Below, one piece after another: positions 46,035 to 54,914 of a stretch of DNA of 64,000 nt. Made by a program: the position numbers and the translations under genes. This stretch comes from CAWBAT01 sp046331665 (GTDB lineage: Bacteria > Acidobacteriota > Terriglobia > Versatilivoradales > Versatilivoraceae). Location: the NCBI GenBank assembly GCA_046331665.1, contig JAXLQK010000029.1, positions 1-64,000 of the forward strand. The letters are read 5' to 3'. Below the pieces are notes generated by a model that was not told the DNA's origin, searched no databases, and saw nothing but the letters and a program-made list of their open reading frames with translations. The stretch's first letter is position 1. Each line of letters begins with the position of its first letter.

Positions 46035-46808
46035 ATGAGACTTGGTAACCAGGTCGTTTTGTTGACTGGGGCTGCCTCAGGCATCGGCAAAGCCGCCGCC
46101 CGCCTGTTTGCCAGAGAAGGTGCAATTCAGTATCTCGTGGACTTGGATGGGCAGGGGCTACAAGAGACAGTGAAGGTCCTGGCGAACAAGGGAAACGCGT
46201 ATCCGCTTGCCGTTGACGTCAGTAAGCCGGAGGAAGTTAGAGAAGCGGTTGAAGGTGTGATTCATTCCCATGGAAAAATTGATGTCTTGATTTGCAATGC
46301 AGGAGTTGTGCGGGTTGGGGAGATTGAAGACTTTCCCGACGAAGAGTACGATTTGTTAATTGATGTAAATCTCAAAGGCACCTTCTATTGCTGCAAGTAC
46401 GCAGCCCCTCACCTCAAGAGACAGAAGCACGGGGTAATTCTTACCGTTGCTTCGGTGGCTGCGCACGTCGGCCAGACCCAACATGCCAACTATTGCTCGA
46501 CCAAGGCCGCAGTCCTGGGATTTACACGGGCTTTGGCATTGGATCTGGCCCCCTTTGGTATTCGGGTGAATAGTATTTCACCGGGTGCGACGAACACACC
46601 CATGCTCCTGCGCGACATCAAGAAACAAGCTCAGGATCAGGGGGTTCCGGAATCAGTCATTAAGGAACAATTTGAGAAAGAGAGCGTCCTGGGTAGATGG
46701 GCCAATCCTGAGGAGATCGCTGCCGGTATGTTATTCCTGGCCAGCAGCGATTCCTCATTCATGACGGGTGCAGACCTCCGGATTGATGGGGGATGGACAG
46801 CCAGATGA
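46035..46808 (+). CDS. Short-chain dehydrogenase/reductase (SDR)
   Basis: A 257-residue classical SDR: TGAASGIGK, CNAGVVRVGE, VASVAAHVG with the catalytic Ser, and YCSTKAAVL with Tyr and Lys. It ends with the usual RIDGGWTAR. It lies 76 bp after the glycosidase gene, with GGGGAAGGGAAGAGAT as SD region; it may work on a released sugar, for example as a galactose- or glucose-1-dehydrogenase type enzyme, though the substrate is not readable. Confidence 0.87.
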   Translation: MRLGNQVVLLTGAASGIGKAAARLFAREGAIQYLVDLDGQGLQETVKVLANKGNAYPLAVDVSKPEEVREAVEGVIHSHGKIDVLICNAGVVRVGEIEDFPDEEYDLLIDVNLKGTFYCCKYAAPHLKRQKHGVILTVASVAAHVGQTQHANYCSTKAAVLGFTRALALDLAPFGIRVNSISPGATNTPMLLRDIKKQAQDQGVPESVIKEQFEKESVLGRWANPEEIAAGMLFLASSDSSFMTGADLRIDGGWTAR

Positions 46809-46890
46809 AGGCTTGATGACACGTATGATTTTTCGGTCAATCTTATCGTTTACAATTCAGGGGCTTTTCATTTAAAGGAGAAGAATCACA

Positions 46891-48168
46891 GTGAGCCTGC
46901 CTTCATATCTGTCCCGCCACGCTTGGAAATTGAAACGAATTTGGATGGGGTTATTGATCACCCTTTTGATGGGAAGCTCTTTGTGTGTGGCGGCAGATGC
47001 GGATTGGCCACAGTGGGGAGGGCCTCATCGAAACTTTGTCGTTGAGTCAGGCCGCCTCGCGATTTCCTGGCCAAGCGAAGGCCCAGCTAGACTCTGGGAA
47101 AGGGAGCTTGGAGACGGGTATTCAGGAATCGCCGTTTCCTCTGGCCGGCTTTATACCATGCTTCATCGTGGCAATCAGGAAGTGGTGGTTTCTCTGGATG
47201 CCTCCAATGGAAAAACGATTTGGGAATATCCGTATGACGTGACCTATTTGGACGAGATGAATATGGATACGGGACCGGGCCCCCACTCGACGCCACTCCT
47301 CGTGGGATCCTACGTCTTTACGACAGGAACTACAGGGCGGGTGCATTGCGTGGATTCCAAAAGTGGGAAGATGGTGTGGTCCCGAGACCTGTTTAAGGAA
47401 TTTGGCGGAACGATTCTTGCCCGAGGCTACTCCTCCAGCCCCATTGCCTACCAACAAAGCGTGATTGTGACCACAGGCGGGCCGGGCCACGCTCTTGTCG
47501 CCTTCCATCAAAAAGATGGATCCGTCGTTTGGCAGAAACAAGATTTCCTCAATTCGCATTCTTCGCCTACCCTGATCAAATTCAAAGAGCAGGATCAACT
47601 GGTCGGATTCATGGCCAAGATGATTGTTGGCATCGACCCCGCCAACGGAGACCTCCTCTGGAATGTTCCCCATGAATTGGGAGGGGACTTCATTGTATTT
47701 ACCCCGCTTTGGACTGAAGATAATCTTTTGTTCTTTTCCAGCGCCTATGGCGGCGGGAGCCGCCTATTGCAGCTATCGAAGGACGACGGGAAGGCAGCCG
47801 CCAAAGAGCTATGGTTTAACAATAAAATGCGAATTCATCATGGCAACGCAATTCGCGTAGGTGGCCTGATTTTTGGCTCCAGTGGCGACTTTGGACCGTC
47901 CTTTATGACCGCAATCGAGGTTGCATCGGGGAAAATTCTTTGGCAAGACCGGAGTTTTGCCAAATCGATGCTGCTCTATGCGGATGGAAAATTCATTCTC
48001 CTGGATGAGGAAGGAGCATTGGCGCTGGTTCAAATGGACAGCCAGGGATTAAAAATCATTTCAAAAACAGAAATCTTAAAGAGTAAATCGAGAACACCGC
48101 CGTCCTTGGTCGGCACGAAGCTCTACCTCCGTGACAGAAAAACCATGGTCGCGCTGGACTTAAAGTAA
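46891..48168 (+). CDS. PQQ-like beta-propeller repeat protein, exported
   Basis: A 425-residue secreted propeller. A signal peptide (RIWMGLLITLLMGSSLCVAA) precedes DWPQWGGPHRNF, the usual opening of this group, then repeated blades such as GKTIWEYPYDVTY, SGKMVWSRDLF, DGSVVWQKQDF and GDLLWNVPHE. It lacks a clear catalytic dehydrogenase domain, so I call it a structural or electron-transfer propeller rather than a quinoprotein enzyme. It starts with GTG 46891, where AAGGAG lies ten bases upstream. Confidence 0.85.
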   Translation: MSLPSYLSRHAWKLKRIWMGLLITLLMGSSLCVAADADWPQWGGPHRNFVVESGRLAISWPSEGPARLWERELGDGYSGIAVSSGRLYTMLHRGNQEVVVSLDASNGKTIWEYPYDVTYLDEMNMDTGPGPHSTPLLVGSYVFTTGTTGRVHCVDSKSGKMVWSRDLFKEFGGTILARGYSSSPIAYQQSVIVTTGGPGHALVAFHQKDGSVVWQKQDFLNSHSSPTLIKFKEQDQLVGFMAKMIVGIDPANGDLLWNVPHELGGDFIVFTPLWTEDNLLFFSSAYGGGSRLLQLSKDDGKAAAKELWFNNKMRIHHGNAIRVGGLIFGSSGDFGPSFMTAIEVASGKILWQDRSFAKSMLLYADGKFILLDEEGALALVQMDSQGLKIISKTEILKSKSRTPPSLVGTKLYLRDRKTMVALDLK

Positions 48169-48343
48169 GTGCTTGTGGGTGAGGTTGCCGCGGCAAGACG
48201 AAGTCCGTCGAAACAACCTGGATTCAAGTTGGGCCATTCACTCTTTCAAGGAAGAATGTCAAGCTTTCCGTCCTTATAAATTGCAAAAACACTTCGGTGA
48301 AACTCCACTCCGTTCTTGAATTTCGGAACCAATTGGAACTGCA

Positions 48344-48826
48344 TCACAAATCGGTCAGGTTTATAAAGGTATAGAGCTCGCTTGATCCGCTCCACGTACT
48401 TGCAACATCGTCTATTCCGCTACCGGCCATCCCCATCACTGAAAAAAGACTCTCAACAATGATCTTGGGAGACTGCTTCCGAATTTCCTCAGATACATTG
48501 GCGGCTGCGGTCCATCCATTGGACTCTTTGTTGAACATCACCCTCGGAATAGAGACAACTGCCGACGGCCTGATCGATTCAACAACCTCCGTAACAGTCC
48601 CTAGATTTACCATGGTGTAGACCAGTTGTTCCTTAACTTCTGCAGCCTTTTTTTGGGAGCTCCGCAATTCACCTTCGAGCGTTGAAACTCTCGCCTTGAG
48701 CAAGGCCAACTCGGAGACCAAGGTTTCTATTTCCTGCTTCGATAGTTGGCTGGCAGCAACTTGTGAAAAACCAAAGCTGACCAAGGGAACAAGTAACATG
48801 GCAATTATTCCACACACCTTTTTCAT
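48344..48826 (-). CDS. Small exported coiled-coil protein of unknown function
   Basis: A 160-residue protein with a signal peptide (MKKVCGIIAMLLVPLVSFGF), a heptad-like helical stretch (residues about 30-70; KQEIETLVSELALLKARVSTLEGEL) and a C-terminal globular part with no recognised motif. It lies between the two PQQ-type propeller genes. The function is not known. Confidence 0.6.
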   Translation of the reverse strand: MKKVCGIIAMLLVPLVSFGFSQVAASQLSKQEIETLVSELALLKARVSTLEGELRSSQKKAAEVKEQLVYTMVNLGTVTEVVESIRPSAVVSIPRVMFNKESNGWTAAANVSEEIRKQSPKIIVESLFSVMGMAGSGIDDVASTWSGSSELYTFINLTDL

Positions 48827-48921
48827 AGGAGCCTCCTTTCATAGATACTTAAGGGTTCTCATAAGAATGTAATCACGAGAACGGGGGGCCAACTACCAGA
48901 CATGTCAACCACGGTTTCGAG

Positions 48922-50409
48922 TCATCGGTCAAAAGATTTTCCGAAGCAATACAAGTGTTGACGGGTTCTAACATAGAGTCTTCCGTCGGCAATCGCCGGG
49001 GTTGCAAAGCACTCCTCTCCCAAATCGTTGACCGCCAGAATCTCCCAATCCCCTTTGGCTTTCAAGACGGTTACTTTCCCCGTTACGCTCACTAAAAAAA
49101 CTTTGTCATCCGCTGCTACCAGCGAAGCAAAATACGATTCGAGGCCATCTTGTAATCGCCCTTGTTTCAGAACTGTGCCAGTGCTGGGATCCAGGCTGGT
49201 CACGACTCCACCATCCTTCACCATAAAAATCACACCTTTGTAAAGGAGCGGGGAAGATACGTTTGGGAGCGATTTCCAATAACGCCAGAGAATATTGGTT
49301 GTAGTGAGATCACCGCGGTCACCCAACCGAACGGCAAATAGTCCATTCTGGCCTGTGAGCATGGAACGGTAGGAATCCCATTCTTTTTTGTCCAGGGTTC
49401 CATTTTTATCCAAGTCCACCACCGACCAGGATTCCTTTAGATTCGGGCCAACCGCTTCGTCGAGAGAAATGCAGCCATCATGATTCTTGTCATGTTCCCG
49501 AAGGACTGCATCAAACTCGGGCAACTCCACTTGATTCCCGGGGTCGCCGGTACCCCAGGTATTGATATGAAAATAAAGAATGCCCTGGTCTATGAGGGGT
49601 ACTTTCTTGTGCTGACAGTTGAGCCCGTGAATCCACCAAAGTTTCTGGCCGCTGGCAAGTTCGTAAGCGATCAGTTGAAAGGAGCCAGGGACGATCACTT
49701 GCGATGGTCCTTCCAGCGGCTGGTACCAGATCGGCGTAGAGAATCCTTGAATAACCTCTGGACGAGCCGTTTTCCAGCAAGTCTTGCCATTGTCCTTGTC
49801 TATTGCGGTCACGAAGGAGTTGGTTTCCTGGTCGCACACGAGAATCAATTTGTTATCGGCGATAATCGGGGAAGAGGCCATGCCGTGGGCATTGTTGAAT
49901 GGCCCCATAGAAACTCTCCAACGTTCAGTGCCGTCCAACCGATAAGAGATCAGCCCGAAATCGGCAAAGAATACGTAAACGTTTTTCCCATCGGTCACCG
50001 CAGTCGGTGTGGCTGGAGTGTTGTGTGGATGGTGCTTTTCGTTGCGAGGCCTGGGGATTTCGCGGTGCCAGAGCCTCTCCCCAGTCTTGCGGTCGAAGCA
50101 TAAAGTGAGAAGATCAGTATCATGGTAGGCCGTGACGATGAGACGATCTCCCGCTACTACGGGAGAAGAATGGCCTGGGGGAAGAGCCACTTTCCAAACT
50201 ACACGATTAATCAATTCCAAACTCGACTGGGAGCCTCTTGGTCTTGGACACGTCGATCCATTTGGGCCGCGAAACTGTGGCCATTGAGCGTTCGATACCC
50301 CTTGGAGAACGAAGAACAAAGCTACAAGGAGTACCCAGCCTCTACAGGTAATCGCTCCAGTGAAGTAGGTGTTACGCCACATTTGGATTTGAATGTTTTG
50401 CCGCCACAT
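48922..50409 (-). CDS. PQQ-like beta-propeller with an inserted EF-hand pair, exported
   Basis: A 495-residue secreted protein. A signal segment (GWVLLVALFFVLQGVSNAQ) precedes QWPQFRGPNGST and PQQ-type blades. Near residues 300-340 it carries two canonical calcium-binding EF-hand loops (DKNHDGCISLDE and DLDKNGTLDKKE), placed inside the propeller rather than at an end. It may need Ca2+ to fold or to bind a partner. The start could be one of two ATGs in the first 10 codons. It ends 95 bp upstream of the small protein's start, on the same strand. Confidence 0.83.
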   Translation of the reverse strand: MWRQNIQIQMWRNTYFTGAITCRGWVLLVALFFVLQGVSNAQWPQFRGPNGSTCPRPRGSQSSLELINRVVWKVALPPGHSSPVVAGDRLIVTAYHDTDLLTLCFDRKTGERLWHREIPRPRNEKHHPHNTPATPTAVTDGKNVYVFFADFGLISYRLDGTERWRVSMGPFNNAHGMASSPIIADNKLILVCDQETNSFVTAIDKDNGKTCWKTARPEVIQGFSTPIWYQPLEGPSQVIVPGSFQLIAYELASGQKLWWIHGLNCQHKKVPLIDQGILYFHINTWGTGDPGNQVELPEFDAVLREHDKNHDGCISLDEAVGPNLKESWSVVDLDKNGTLDKKEWDSYRSMLTGQNGLFAVRLGDRGDLTTTNILWRYWKSLPNVSSPLLYKGVIFMVKDGGVVTSLDPSTGTVLKQGRLQDGLESYFASLVAADDKVFLVSVTGKVTVLKAKGDWEILAVNDLGEECFATPAIADGRLYVRTRQHLYCFGKSFDR

Positions 50410-50511
50410 CCAACCCCTTGGGGATTGCTTGAAGAAAAGGCGGCAATTTACAAGCCGCCAATTCCGTTCTTCTGCCCACGGCTTTGGTGACCCTCGCGAC
50501 GGCAGCTCGCA

Positions 50512-51331
50512 TCACGCCATGAACGCGCCTCCGTTCGGAGAAAGCCATTGGCCTGTGAAAAACGCGCTGTCGTCACACGCCAAAAATAGTGCTGTAGCCG
50601 CCACCTCTTCTGGCTCGGCCGAACGGCCCAGAGGGGTGCGGCCCACGTAAGTTTCTCTTAGTTTAGGTGAGAGGAGTTCATTGAATCGCATTGATAAATC
50701 CTGGCAGATGGTGACCACCCGAATATTTTGAGAGGCAACTTCCTGGGCAAGCGCGCGCGTGAAACTCAGAATTCCTCCTTGGCAGCCGAGTAATGAGGAG
50801 AACATCCAGTCCCGCCAAAGCGGCTACACTGGCCATGTTGACGATCACACCGTGGTTTCGGCGGCTCATCAGCTTGAGAGCTTCCCGCGCGTGCAAAAAT
50901 GTACCATTCAAGTGACTCCAATCATCCTGTGCCACCTGTCATCGCTCATCTCTTGAGTGATCTTCCAATGGGTCTGGGCCCTTTGTCCGTTCTTTGTTTC
51001 TTGAAATCGAGCTTCGAATTTTTGATTTGCCAATTCCCATACACTGGCCGTTGCGGGGATGCCCGCATTGTTGACCAAGACGTCAAGCTCTCCAAACCGT
51101 CGCTCGATCTCGGAAAACTTGGCCTTTACCTGGTACTGTCCGAAACGTCGGCCTGAATGATACAGCTCTGGGCTGACAGGGGACCCATGGCCTCAACTGT
51201 TTCCTGACCCTGTTCCAAATGCAAGTCATTGACAATGACACGCGCCCTTCCGCTGCAAAAAGTATGGCGATCGACCGGCCGATCCCCGAACCTCCGCCAG
51301 TGATAAGCACTGTTTTATTCGACAGCTTCAT
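50512..51331 (-). pseudogene. Short-chain dehydrogenase (third SDR), frameshifted
   Basis: The N-terminus MKLSNKTVLITGGGSGIGRS is intact at 51331. After about 30 codons the frame shifts near 51240. Middle pieces (HLNGTFLHAREALKLMSRRNHG with VIVNMASVAALAG) lie in another frame. The end (GGILSFTRALAQEVASQNIR, VGRTPLGRSAEPEEVA) is in a third and reaches 50512. The catalytic Tyr-Lys pair falls in the disordered stretch near 50800. At least three indels are needed to join it. It would follow the RraA-like gene in the same operon. Confidence 0.75.
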
Positions 51332-51467
51332 AGACTTGACTCCTTGACGAATCGGCGGACTTCGGGGGAGCCCGTCGAGTATCGCCGACTTTACCGCGTC
51401 TCGAAGTTGTTTCAGTGCCCGTTGCTGAGGTGCCCAACAAGGAATTCATTCTCGAAAATAGTTAATG

Positions 51468-51550
51468 TTGTGGCGGCGCTCTATGAGCGCCGAAGTAGTG
51501 AGACCGTAGACGGACCACTCAGGATCTGGCGGTCACAGACAGACGCTACA
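51468..51550. repeat. Palindromic dispersed element, copy A
   Basis: A short non-coding element starts with TGTGGCGGCGCTC and ends with GACGCTACA, its near inverse. The hairpin CGGCGCTCTATGAGCGCCG lies at 51474-51492. The same type occurs at about 4160-4231 inside the MITE-like element and again at 51565-51635. Confidence 0.6.
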
Positions 51551-51564
51551 GAATTTGCCCCTGT

Positions 51565-51635
51565 TGTAGCGGCGCTCTATGAGCACCGTCTTGCGTCAGT
51601 CGCTTCGATCTCGGCGGTCACAGACCGCCGCTATA
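51565..51635. repeat. Palindromic dispersed element, copy B
   Basis: The second copy sits 14 bp after copy A. It has TGTAGCGGCGCTCTATGAGC at one end and CGGCGGTCACAGACCGCCG plus CTATAG, read inverted, at the other. So its ends are inverted repeats and each end can also fold alone. This is the usual design of REP/BIME-type or MITE-type elements. It lies in a 520-bp gap (51332-51851) with no gene. Confidence 0.6.
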
Positions 51636-51851
51636 GTCACAATTCTTCGGAAACCGGGATGCGAAGGGAAACCAGCAGCCAACTGCCGTCTCTATTCACG
51701 AACGAGTAGGAAGATTCGAGTCACACCATGGCTTGTTGGACGTGATCTCTCCGGCAATTCCTACAATGGCGCGGCCGTGCTCCCAGGAGCGGCGAAGGCT
51801 TTTTCATCAGCGGGCTTTTCCTTTGGGGATTGAGTTTTCTAAATTCAGGAT

Positions 51852-52445
51852 TCAAAAATTGAGAGGCCCCTGCCAATTTGCCTCGTGGCAGATTCCTTCT
51901 TGGACGGCCACCGATGCTAGATACAGTGTTTCTTCGAGTTTGTCCGGTGGGATAGCTGTGATCCCGTTGGCATCCGCAAAGATGATGTCACCGGAATTCA
52001 CCTGCAGTTTTCCGCAACGAATTGGCGCGCCTATATTCCCATACTTTTCCTTGGTCGCTCGACGAGGAACGATGGCTCGCGCAAATACGGGGTAGCCTAT
52101 CGCCCGGAGTTCGAGCAAATCACGCACCGCTCCATCAACGATTGTTCCCGCCAACCCCCTCCCTCGTGCTGAAGTCGACATCAATTCGCCCCAGAGAGCT
52201 GCTTGGCAACTGCCACCCCCGGAAACCACGAGGACATCTCCAGGCTTGGCTGAATGCAACGCATGATGCAGGGTCAGGTTGTCGTCGGCCGCACAGAGCA
52301 CCGTTAGTGCTGGGCCACAGATGCGGAATTTCGACCTCATGGGCCTGATCTCGTTCTCGAATTCGAGGGAAGGTCCAAGGGCGTCGATGATCTGGCATAC
52401 AGAAATCTTCTTAAATTGTTTTAAGGTTTCCGCCGTGCATGTCAT
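51852..52445 (-). CDS. RraA-like / HMG aldolase-family protein (second)
   Basis: A 197-residue RraA-family protein. SGGGSCQAALWGELMSTSA, TIVDGAVRDLLELRAIGYP and IIFADANGITAIPP match the region that binds metal and the pyruvate enolate. It should cleave or decarboxylate a 2-oxo acid. I start at ATG 52445, which has AGGA a few bases upstream and fits the family's N-terminus; a GTG at 52493 gives 16 more residues without an SD. Confidence 0.8.
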   Translation of the reverse strand: MTCTAETLKQFKKISVCQIIDALGPSLEFENEIRPMRSKFRICGPALTVLCAADDNLTLHHALHSAKPGDVLVVSGGGSCQAALWGELMSTSARGRGLAGTIVDGAVRDLLELRAIGYPVFARAIVPRRATKEKYGNIGAPIRCGKLQVNSGDIIFADANGITAIPPDKLEETLYLASVAVQEGICHEANWQGPLNF

Positions 52446-52663
52446 GGGAATCCTGCCCGCGACTTTCCAGGCCTTTTCATTTGACGAGATCACAGGGGAT
52501 CGCTGATTGATAGGCTAATATTTTGGAGGTAGCATTGCCGGCTTTACCCGGGAATTTCAGGTCGAGGTCCCGCCGCAAGCCTGCGTCGCGTCAGCACTTT
52601 CGCCAATTTCCATCCATCGGGCGATCAGTGCCGAGAAAACGAGAATGCATCCGGTCCACACGG

Positions 52664-53290
52664 TTACTGAACAACAAACGGCAGCAACCGCCAGTTCAAG
52701 TCAGACTGATAAAATCGCTCGTGGAATTTCGCCTCTGCATGACACGCAGGATGGGTTCCTGACGTTTGGCATCTTCCGGCGAGGTCACCTGGAATGGCCG
52801 CTGCGGCCAATCCGTCGGTGAGCCCAGGTCGAAGCAGTGCAATATGTGGATGCGTCCATTGCATACCAAGGGTGGGGGTCAACGGGAAGACGACGGTCAA
52901 AGCGAGCGGTTCGAGCGGCTTTCCGTTGAAGCGGTTTCTCGCCTCCCGGAGGAGGGGCCAGGTCAGGCTCCACAAGCCAATCAGGCCGCCTTCGCCATCA
53001 GGGCTGGGCGGCTGCACCTGCCATTCTCCCGTACCTTTCAAAAAATTGGTGTTGATATCGTCGAGAACCTTCCGGGCGACTGGTGTAACCAAATCAAACG
53101 CGACTCTGAATAAGGCTTCGCGCTCAGCCCGACTGGAGGCACCTTCGTACCATTTGTTCTGCAGGTCTACAACATGGCGGTGATAATCCTCGACCCGCCG
53201 AGTCCAGATCGACTCGTTTAGATTCGCCGGCGACGATGGACTGACCTCTTCCCGAATCGCCGTTCTGCCAGCAGACTCATCATTCGTCAT
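52664..53290 (-). CDS. Unknown protein in an aldolase/lyase operon
   Basis: A 208-residue cytoplasmic protein I do not recognise. Readable features: an N-terminal charged segment; QVQPPSPDGEGGLIGLWSLT and PLLREARNRFNGKPLEPLAL; then VFPLTPTLGMQWTHPHIALL, which looks like a conserved core. The start at ATG 53290 has a perfect AGGAGG six bases upstream. It is placed between the RraA-like and the ICL/PEPM-type genes, all in one direction, so it may take part in the same route. No catalytic motif can be assigned. Confidence 0.65.
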   Translation of the reverse strand: MTNDESAGRTAIREEVSPSSPANLNESIWTRRVEDYHRHVVDLQNKWYEGASSRAEREALFRVAFDLVTPVARKVLDDINTNFLKGTGEWQVQPPSPDGEGGLIGLWSLTWPLLREARNRFNGKPLEPLALTVVFPLTPTLGMQWTHPHIALLRPGLTDGLAAAAIPGDLAGRCQTSGTHPACHAEAKFHERFYQSDLNWRLLPFVVQ

Positions 53291-53361
53291 CGGTGCCTCC
53301 TCTAATTGAGCGCACAAATTGAGGTTGTCATTGACCTATGGGCGAGCATCTCGTGGCAGGT

Positions 53362-54306
53362 TCATTCTGAAGCTCCTTTGGGAACGCGATCAACGTACTC
53401 TTTCCGAATTCGACGGACCGAAGCCACGTCCATCCATCGTTCCATATGATCGTAAATACTTCCGTGCTCGGTGGCCACGGCATCGGTTCGGCCTGTCGTC
53501 CTGACCTTTACGGCCGCTGCAAACATGGCATTTGCCGCCACACCCAGCAGGGTGGTGGGTTCGACGTACATCTCATATCCCAAGGCATAGAGATCATCAA
53601 TTGAGAGCGACATCATCTCATTGGTGTATTGCACTCGATCTGTGGGGATTTGGGTTCCAAGCGTTCGTATGGTAATCAGTGGTCCGCTGACTTGACTGCG
53701 GAACCATTTTGCCTGCTCGACCGTCCAGCAAATCGGGAAGAGAGCGTCTGCCCCAGCCTCCTGGTAAGCATTGGCTCGTTTCAACCAATCTGCTCGCCGA
53801 TCTTCCTCCTTCGTGTGTTTTGAGGCAACATAGGTACCGGGTCGTCCGATGATCATGAAGTCCTTGTTTCTTCGTTCTCCCACCATGGACCTGATCTTGG
53901 CCGCGGTCAGTTCCATGTCTTCAAGACCCAGCACATGCGGAGGAATGAAGGGGCATTTGTAAGGAAGGCCATAATCATCGACATGGACTGCGGAGACTCC
54001 GACTGCTTCCAGCTCTTTCATCCAATAGACTGAAACATACGGCTCCCCAAACCCTTGTTCGAAATCCACCAGGATTGGAAGATGGATGCTCCGTCGAATG
54101 GCTCTGCAGCAGCGAACCAGTTCTTCCGGACCGATGACGCCGATGTCCGGTACTCCGTTGACGAAACTCATTTGTAGAGATTGAACTCCCACGGCATCGA
54201 ACCCAGCGCGTTCGGCAATCTTTGCGGAGAGCACATCGTGCACTCCCATAATCCAAATCGGCCGGCCCCGCCCAAGCATGCTGCGAAAGCTAGGCGTTTC
54301 ATTCAT
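53362..54306 (-). CDS. Isocitrate lyase/PEP mutase-family lyase
   Basis: A 314-residue member of the ICL/PEPM superfamily of C-C-cleaving enzymes. GVHDVLSAKIAERAGFDAVG opens the barrel and VDFEQGFGEP stands where relatives have DxDxGYG, so the metal-binding pattern is altered. IGRPGTY and AGADALFPI follow, then a C-terminal helical part. By family it would cleave a 2-methylisocitrate-, oxaloacetate- or carboxy-PEP-type compound. The start ATG 54306 has GGGAGAT seven bases before it. It lies 71 bp upstream of the unknown gene. Confidence 0.8.
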   Translation of the reverse strand: MNETPSFRSMLGRGRPIWIMGVHDVLSAKIAERAGFDAVGVQSLQMSFVNGVPDIGVIGPEELVRCCRAIRRSIHLPILVDFEQGFGEPYVSVYWMKELEAVGVSAVHVDDYGLPYKCPFIPPHVLGLEDMELTAAKIRSMVGERRNKDFMIIGRPGTYVASKHTKEEDRRADWLKRANAYQEAGADALFPICWTVEQAKWFRSQVSGPLITIRTLGTQIPTDRVQYTNEMMSLSIDDLYALGYEMYVEPTTLLGVAANAMFAAAVKVRTTGRTDAVATEHGSIYDHMERWMDVASVRRIRKEYVDRVPKGASE

Positions 54307-54452
54307 TTTGATCTCCCTAAATGGCAATCCCGGCAGCCTGCTTACCCCAAGCCTCACGTCGCTTGAATTCGAGAGGCGAGATCAGCCTTCAGACGCGATC
54401 AGAGTTTTGAGAAAAATCACCAGGTGCTGCCCTCTCGCGAGGGCCTGCAGCT

Positions 54453-54875
54453 TCACGGTAGCTCAGGGACTCGGTGTTCCTGGACTTTTATCAGTTCAAA
54501 CAAAATCCCCCCGGGGGATTGTAGAAACACCACTTCCCTGGTGCCGAAGCCGGCAGAGACAAATGCCTTTGGCATTTGTTCGCTGGCGCCGGCTTCCAGG
54601 GCGCGGCTTCGCAATTCCTCAAGGTCGTCAACCTCAAATACGACGTGGCAGAGTCCGTATGGGAGCGGAGCGTCGAGGCGATCTTCGTAGACGGCTTTTT
54701 CAAAAAGATGTAGATACTTGTCTCCCCATTTGGCCAAGATCACCCGATAGTTCTTGTCATCGAATTGCAGAACTTCATCTAAGAGAACATGGCCGCCCAT
54801 CGTTTTGATGAAAGAGATTTCCTCGTCCAATTTAGGAACTTTTGCCGCCACATTCCAAAGTTTCATTGTCGTCAT
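54453..54875 (-). CDS. VOC (glyoxalase/dioxygenase-fold) protein
   Basis: A 140-residue VOC-fold protein with two beta-alpha-beta-beta-beta halves: KLWNVAAKVPKLDEEISF near the start, LCHVVFEVDDLEELRSRA, and FLQSPGGILFELIKVQ near the end with the usual Glu. It could be a metal-dependent isomerase, epimerase or lyase, or only bind a ligand. Start uncertain (ATG 54866 or GTG 54890 are alternatives). It follows the Gfo-type gene by 39 bp. Confidence 0.78.
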   Translation of the reverse strand: MTTMKLWNVAAKVPKLDEEISFIKTMGGHVLLDEVLQFDDKNYRVILAKWGDKYLHLFEKAVYEDRLDAPLPYGLCHVVFEVDDLEELRSRALEAGASEQMPKAFVSAGFGTREVVFLQSPGGILFELIKVQEHRVPELP

Positions 54876-54914
54876 TTTTTTGTTGCCCACCAGTTTTTGA
54901 GCGTCGGCTCGATC

